The translations under genes were made by a program, and so were the position numbers. From positions 1 to 64,000 of the forward strand of contig NZ_JBHTKH010000001.1 of assembly GCF_042676085.1 (NCBI RefSeq): DNA of 64,000 nucleotides, read 5' to 3'. This DNA is from Terrabacter terrigena (lineage in GTDB: Bacteria > Actinomycetota > Actinomycetes > Actinomycetales > Dermatophilaceae). Shown here piece after piece: positions 61,189 to 64,000 of this stretch. The notes beneath the pieces were generated by a model. It was not told where the DNA came from and did not search any database. It was given only the letters and a program-made list of their open reading frames with translations. Within the stretch, counting starts at the first letter, position 1. Each line of letters opens with the position of its first letter.

Positions 61189-62430
61189 ATGGCCGACATG
61201 CTCGGAACCGCCCAGCCCGGCTCCACCGACCCCGCCGACCCCGCCGCGCCCGCACGCGCGCTGCTCGCCCGTCACCCGCTCGTCGACGGCCACAACGACC
61301 TCCCCTGGGAGGCGCGCGAGCAGACCCGCTACGACTTCGACGCCCTGGACATCGGCGGCAGGGTCGCGACGACCCAGACCGACCTGCCGCGCCTCGCCGA
61401 CGGGGGGGTCGGTGGCCAGTTCTGGTCGGTGTTCGTGCCGAGCACCCTCCAGGGCGACTCGGCCGTCACGGCCACCCTCGAGCAGGTCGACGCCGTCCAC
61501 CGGATGATCGGGACGTATGCCGACCGCCTGGCCCTGGCGCGCACGGCGGACGAGGTGGACCGCGCCGTCGAGAGCGGTCGCATCGCGTCACTCCTCGGGG
61601 CCGAGGGCGGGCACTCGATCGGCTGCTCGCTCGGCACGCTCCGCCTGCTCCACGTGCTCGGCGTGCGCTACCTGACGCTGACCCACAACGACAACACGCC
61701 CTGGGCCGACTCGGCGACGGACGTGCCCGTCGTCGGCGGCCTGAGCGAGTTCGGGCGCGAGGTCGTCCGGGAGATGAACCGTCTCGGCATGATGGTCGAC
61801 CTCAGCCACGTCGCCGCCACCACGATGCGAGCCGCGCTCGCGACGACCGCGGCGCCCGTCATCTTCAGCCACTCGTCGGCGCTCGCACTGTGCGACACCC
61901 CGCGCAACGTGCCCGACGACGTGCTCGCCGCCCTCGCGGCCAACGGCGGCACGTGCATGGTGACCTTCGTGCCCGAGTTCGTCTCCCCCGACACCGCCGC
62001 GTGGCGGGTCGAGGCCGCCGAGGCCGCCGCCGAGGTCGGCGTCGACGCCAAGGACTGGGAGGCCTTCGGCCGCTTCAGCGCCGGGTGGCAGCAGCAGCAC
62101 CCGAAGCCCGACGCGACCATCGAGCAGGTCGTGGCCCACGTCGAGCACGTGCGAGAGGTCGCCGGCATCGACCACGTGGGCATCGGAGGCGACTACGACG
62201 GCACGGACACCTTCCCGGTGGGGCTCGAGGACGTCAGCGGCTACCCGCGCCTCGTCGCCGCGCTGCTCGAGCGCTCGTGGTCCGAGGACGACGTCGCCAA
62301 GCTCGTGCGCGGCAACACGCTGCGCGTCATGCGCGACGTCGAGGCCGTCGCCCGCGACCTCCAGACGACGCGGGGTCCCAGCCTGCGCACCTTCGACGAG
62401 CTCGACGGGCCGCCGACCGCCACGGTGTGA
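61189..62430 (+). CDS. M19-family membrane-type dipeptidase
   Basis: A protein of about 413 residues of the amidohydrolase superfamily, family M19 (renal dipeptidase type), which cleaves dipeptides using two zinc ions. The HxD motif is VDGHNDLPW, the bridging Glu is in LLGAEGGHSIG, and later histidines occur in VDLSHVAA and IFSHSSA. The ATG at 61189 is used; another ATG lies 15 bp upstream (61174). No signal peptide is seen. It is divergent from rimO. Dipeptide recycling, or D,L-dipeptide cleavage, is plausible. Confidence 0.9.
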   Translation: MADMLGTAQPGSTDPADPAAPARALLARHPLVDGHNDLPWEAREQTRYDFDALDIGGRVATTQTDLPRLADGGVGGQFWSVFVPSTLQGDSAVTATLEQVDAVHRMIGTYADRLALARTADEVDRAVESGRIASLLGAEGGHSIGCSLGTLRLLHVLGVRYLTLTHNDNTPWADSATDVPVVGGLSEFGREVVREMNRLGMMVDLSHVAATTMRAALATTAAPVIFSHSSALALCDTPRNVPDDVLAALAANGGTCMVTFVPEFVSPDTAAWRVEAAEAAAEVGVDAKDWEAFGRFSAGWQQQHPKPDATIEQVVAHVEHVREVAGIDHVGIGGDYDGTDTFPVGLEDVSGYPRLVAALLERSWSEDDVAKLVRGNTLRVMRDVEAVARDLQTTRGPSLRTFDELDGPPTATV

Positions 62431-62465
62431 GCGCCGGCCCGCCGGGCGGCATACCTGGTCGGGAG

Positions 62466-63209
62466 CTACTGGCGGAAGCGGGCGATCGTGAGGCCGACGA
62501 GACGAGCGACCACCAGCGCGACGTAGAGCATGCCGGCGATCTGCTGGAGCAGCACGAACGCCCGTGCGTGGGGCTCGACGGCGTAGATGTCGGACAGGCC
62601 GGTCGAGGTCATCGTCGTGATGGAGAGGTAGAGCAGCTCGAACCAGGTGCGGGTGCCGGGGTCGGTCTCGCCGTAGATCGTGAACGAGTGCGGGTAGGCG
62701 ATCTGGACGGCGAGGTAGAGGTACGCGAAGCCCCACGCCACCACCGTGAACGTCGCACCCGTCGCGTACAGCTCGTCGCGCGTCACCCAGTTGTCGGCGA
62801 ACATGTACCGAAGCAGGCCGTAGCCGGTGTAGAGGTAGAAGAGCGCGTGCAGCACCGAGCTCCAGAAGGTCAGCGTGGTGTTGTCGCTCCAGATCGCCTC
62901 GGCGACGGTCAGGATGACGACGGGGCCGCCGAGGAGCACCGCCACCCAGGTGAGCGCCGGGGTCGCGCGGACGGCCCGGACCGCGAGGAACAGCACGACG
63001 AGGCCGATGAGGCCGAAGATCGCGCGCCCGACCTCCTGCACATCGCCCCGGCGCGTCTCGATGAAGGGGTAGGCGACCAGGGCCGCGAGCTGGACGAAGA
63101 GCAGCAGTGCGCACGGCAGCTCGGTGATCTTGCGCCGGAGGCGGTCGATGCGCGACGGCGGCCCCGTCCGACGCGGCGATGACGGCCAGAGCTCCAGCGA
63201 GGCACTCAC
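62466..63209 (-). CDS. Ion-channel-family protein with atypical selectivity filter
   Basis: A 247-residue protein with about seven hydrophobic segments. The last pair brackets LLYLSITTMTSTGLSDIYAVEPHARAFVLLQQIAGMLYVALVVARLVGL, which has the shape of a potassium-channel pore but reads TSTGLSD where K+ channels have TVGYGD. The longer form with several extra helices is seen in actinobacterial ion-channel proteins. It neighbours the kdp genes in divergent orientation. Ion selectivity cannot be assumed. Confidence 0.75.
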   Translation of the reverse strand: MSASLELWPSSPRRTGPPSRIDRLRRKITELPCALLLFVQLAALVAYPFIETRRGDVQEVGRAIFGLIGLVVLFLAVRAVRATPALTWVAVLLGGPVVILTVAEAIWSDNTTLTFWSSVLHALFYLYTGYGLLRYMFADNWVTRDELYATGATFTVVAWGFAYLYLAVQIAYPHSFTIYGETDPGTRTWFELLYLSITTMTSTGLSDIYAVEPHARAFVLLQQIAGMLYVALVVARLVGLTIARFRQ

Positions 63210-63233
63210 CCCTCGGACTCTAGTGGCGCCCCC

Positions 63234-63271
63234 GTCAAGAACGCGTCAAGAGCCGTCAGCGCCGGGTCAAG
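63234..63271 (+). promoter_or_regulatory. Four phased GTCAAG direct repeats (candidate KdpE site)
   Basis: GTCAAG at 63234, GTCAAG at 63245, GTCAGC at 63255 and GTCAAG at 63266 repeat at 11, 10 and 11 bp, one helix turn each, 40-80 bp before kdpF. Phased direct half-sites of this sort are bound by OmpR-family regulators such as KdpE. The regulator gene itself is outside the window. Confidence 0.6.
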
Positions 63272-63311
63272 CGCCCCGGCTCCGGGACAGGCGCCGGAGT
63301 AGGAACAAGGC

Positions 63312-63398
63312 ATGGTCACCAACATCCTCCTGGGCCTCGTGGCGCTCGCTCTGCTCGGCTACCTCGTCCACGTCCTGCTCCATGCGGATCGCTTCTGA
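63312..63398 (+). CDS. kdpF: KdpF subunit (28 residues)
   Basis: A 28-codon frame ending LLHADRF, almost entirely one hydrophobic helix (NILLGLVALALLGYLVHVLLH), the hallmark of KdpF, the small stabilising subunit of the high-affinity K+ pump KdpFABC. Its TGA overlaps the kdpA start (TGATG), showing coupling. Confidence 0.93.
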   Translation: MVTNILLGLVALALLGYLVHVLLHADRF

Positions 63399-64000
63399 TG
63401 AGCGACACCGTCAGCGGGCTGCTCACGATCGCCGTCCTGGTGGCAGCACTGGCGATCGTCCACGTGCCGCTCGGCAACTGGATGGCAAAGGTCTTCACCG
63501 ACGAGAGGCACTGGCGCGTCGAGCGCCTCGTCTACCGTCTCTGCCGCGTCGATCCCACGTCGCAACAGCGGTGGACGACGTACGCCGTCGCCATCATGGG
63601 GTTCTCCGTCGTCGGCGTCGTGCTCCTCTTCCTGATGATCATGCTGCAGGGCGCGCTCCCCCTCGCCCGCGGCGCCGCGATGGACGTGGACACCGCGGTC
63701 AACACGGCCGTCTCGTTCGTCACGAACACCAACTGGCAGTCGTATGCCGGCGAGGCCGGGACGTCGCCGTTCGTGCAGACCGTGGGCCTGACCGTCCAGA
63801 ACTTCGTCTCCCCCGCGGTCGGCCTCGCCGTCGCGGTCGCCCTCGTGCGCGGCCTCGTCCGCTCGGGCGGCTCGGAGCTCGGCAACTTCTGGGTCGACCT
63901 CGCGCGCGGTCTCTTCCGGGTGATCGTGCCGATCGCCGTGGTCGGCGCAGTCGTGCTGCTGCTCGGTGGCGTCATCCAGAACCTCACCGAACCGACGACC
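63398..64000 (+). CDS. kdpA: Potassium-transporting ATPase A chain, N-terminal part (runs off right edge)
   Basis: 201 codons from ATG at 63398 to the end of the window remain open. AVNTAVSFVTNTNWQSYAGE and LTVQNFVSPAVGLAVAVALVRGLVR are well-known KdpA segments, including the first filter region. KdpA forms the K+ channel-like part of the pump. Helices at the N-terminus (LLTIAVLVAALAIVHVPLG) and after residue 65 fit. The rest of kdpABC should lie beyond the edge. Confidence 0.96.
   Translation, partial: MSDTVSGLLTIAVLVAALAIVHVPLGNWMAKVFTDERHWRVERLVYRLCRVDPTSQQRWTTYAVAIMGFSVVGVVLLFLMIMLQGALPLARGAAMDVDTAVNTAVSFVTNTNWQSYAGEAGTSPFVQTVGLTVQNFVSPAVGLAVAVALVRGLVRSGGSELGNFWVDLARGLFRVIVPIAVVGAVVLLLGGVIQNLTEPTT

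Noticed and set aside
59748..63182. Very long open frame (over 1100 codons) on the plus strand
   Set aside because: It spans rimO antisense and several unrelated genes; the translation is Arg/Gly/Asp-rich noise typical of shadow frames in high-GC DNA.

Overview
This is a high-GC (about 70% or more by eye) actinobacterial chromosome segment, most likely a member of the Micrococcales close to the Intrasporangiaceae (Terrabacter/Janibacter/Knoellia type). Support: a mycothiol-dependent isomerase-family enzyme, DUF3046, DUF3097 and ClgR genes, many GTG/TTG starts, a GAAC-N4-GTTC SOS box at recA, and two gene orders typical of actinobacteria. No rRNA, tRNA, CRISPR array or prophage was seen.

Layout, left to right. 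1-85: start of an IS1595-like transposase running off the left edge. 155-9201: AlkB-like dioxygenase, mycothiol/DinB-type enzyme, short UvrA-like ATPase, an apparently internally deleted PPOX gene, a polytopic (GT-C-like) membrane protein, and leuA with a leucine-rich leader peptide. 7990-11496: a Tat-exported multicopper oxidase and a polytopic membrane protein, apparently inserted between leuA and era, with several operator-like repeats upstream. 11722-35939: the conserved translation/stress run (leftward era, CorC-like, ybeY, phoH, hinT, rsmE, dnaJ, hrcA with CIRCE, hemW, lepA, rpsT), interrupted by accessory genes: S10 peptidase, ECF sigma plus GerMN protein, DUF3097, a CHAP cell-wall protein, aldehyde dehydrogenase, a tyrosine phosphatase, DUF4442, M48 peptidase, cupin, MFS exporter and a PemK/MazF-like protein.

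36136-61160: holA, Band-7 protein, DinG-type helicase, secreted sugar dehydrogenase, tandem GNAT with a 51-aa zinc ribbon, then the actinobacterial recA neighbourhood: hflX, small methyltransferase, dapF, miaA, def, miaB, YceI, recX, recA, macro-domain protein, DUF3046, DUF3352, dipeptide epimerase plus serine hydrolase, clgR, pncC/cinA, pgsA, rimO. 61189-64000: M19 dipeptidase, ion-channel protein, then kdpF and the 5' part of kdpA, behind four helically phased direct repeats that could bind KdpE.

Most genes are housekeeping: tRNA modification (miaA, miaB), ribosome maturation and translation (era, ybeY, rsmE, rimO, lepA, hflX, rpsT, def), chaperone control (hrcA-dnaJ, clgR), SOS repair (recA, recX) and lysine/peptidoglycan supply (dapF, epimerase, hydrolase). 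The least expected signal is an octamer, GTATGCCG/CGGCATAC, found at least 28 times in both orientations and in several reading frames, where it forces rare codons. It looks like selection or mutation acting on the DNA rather than on protein.
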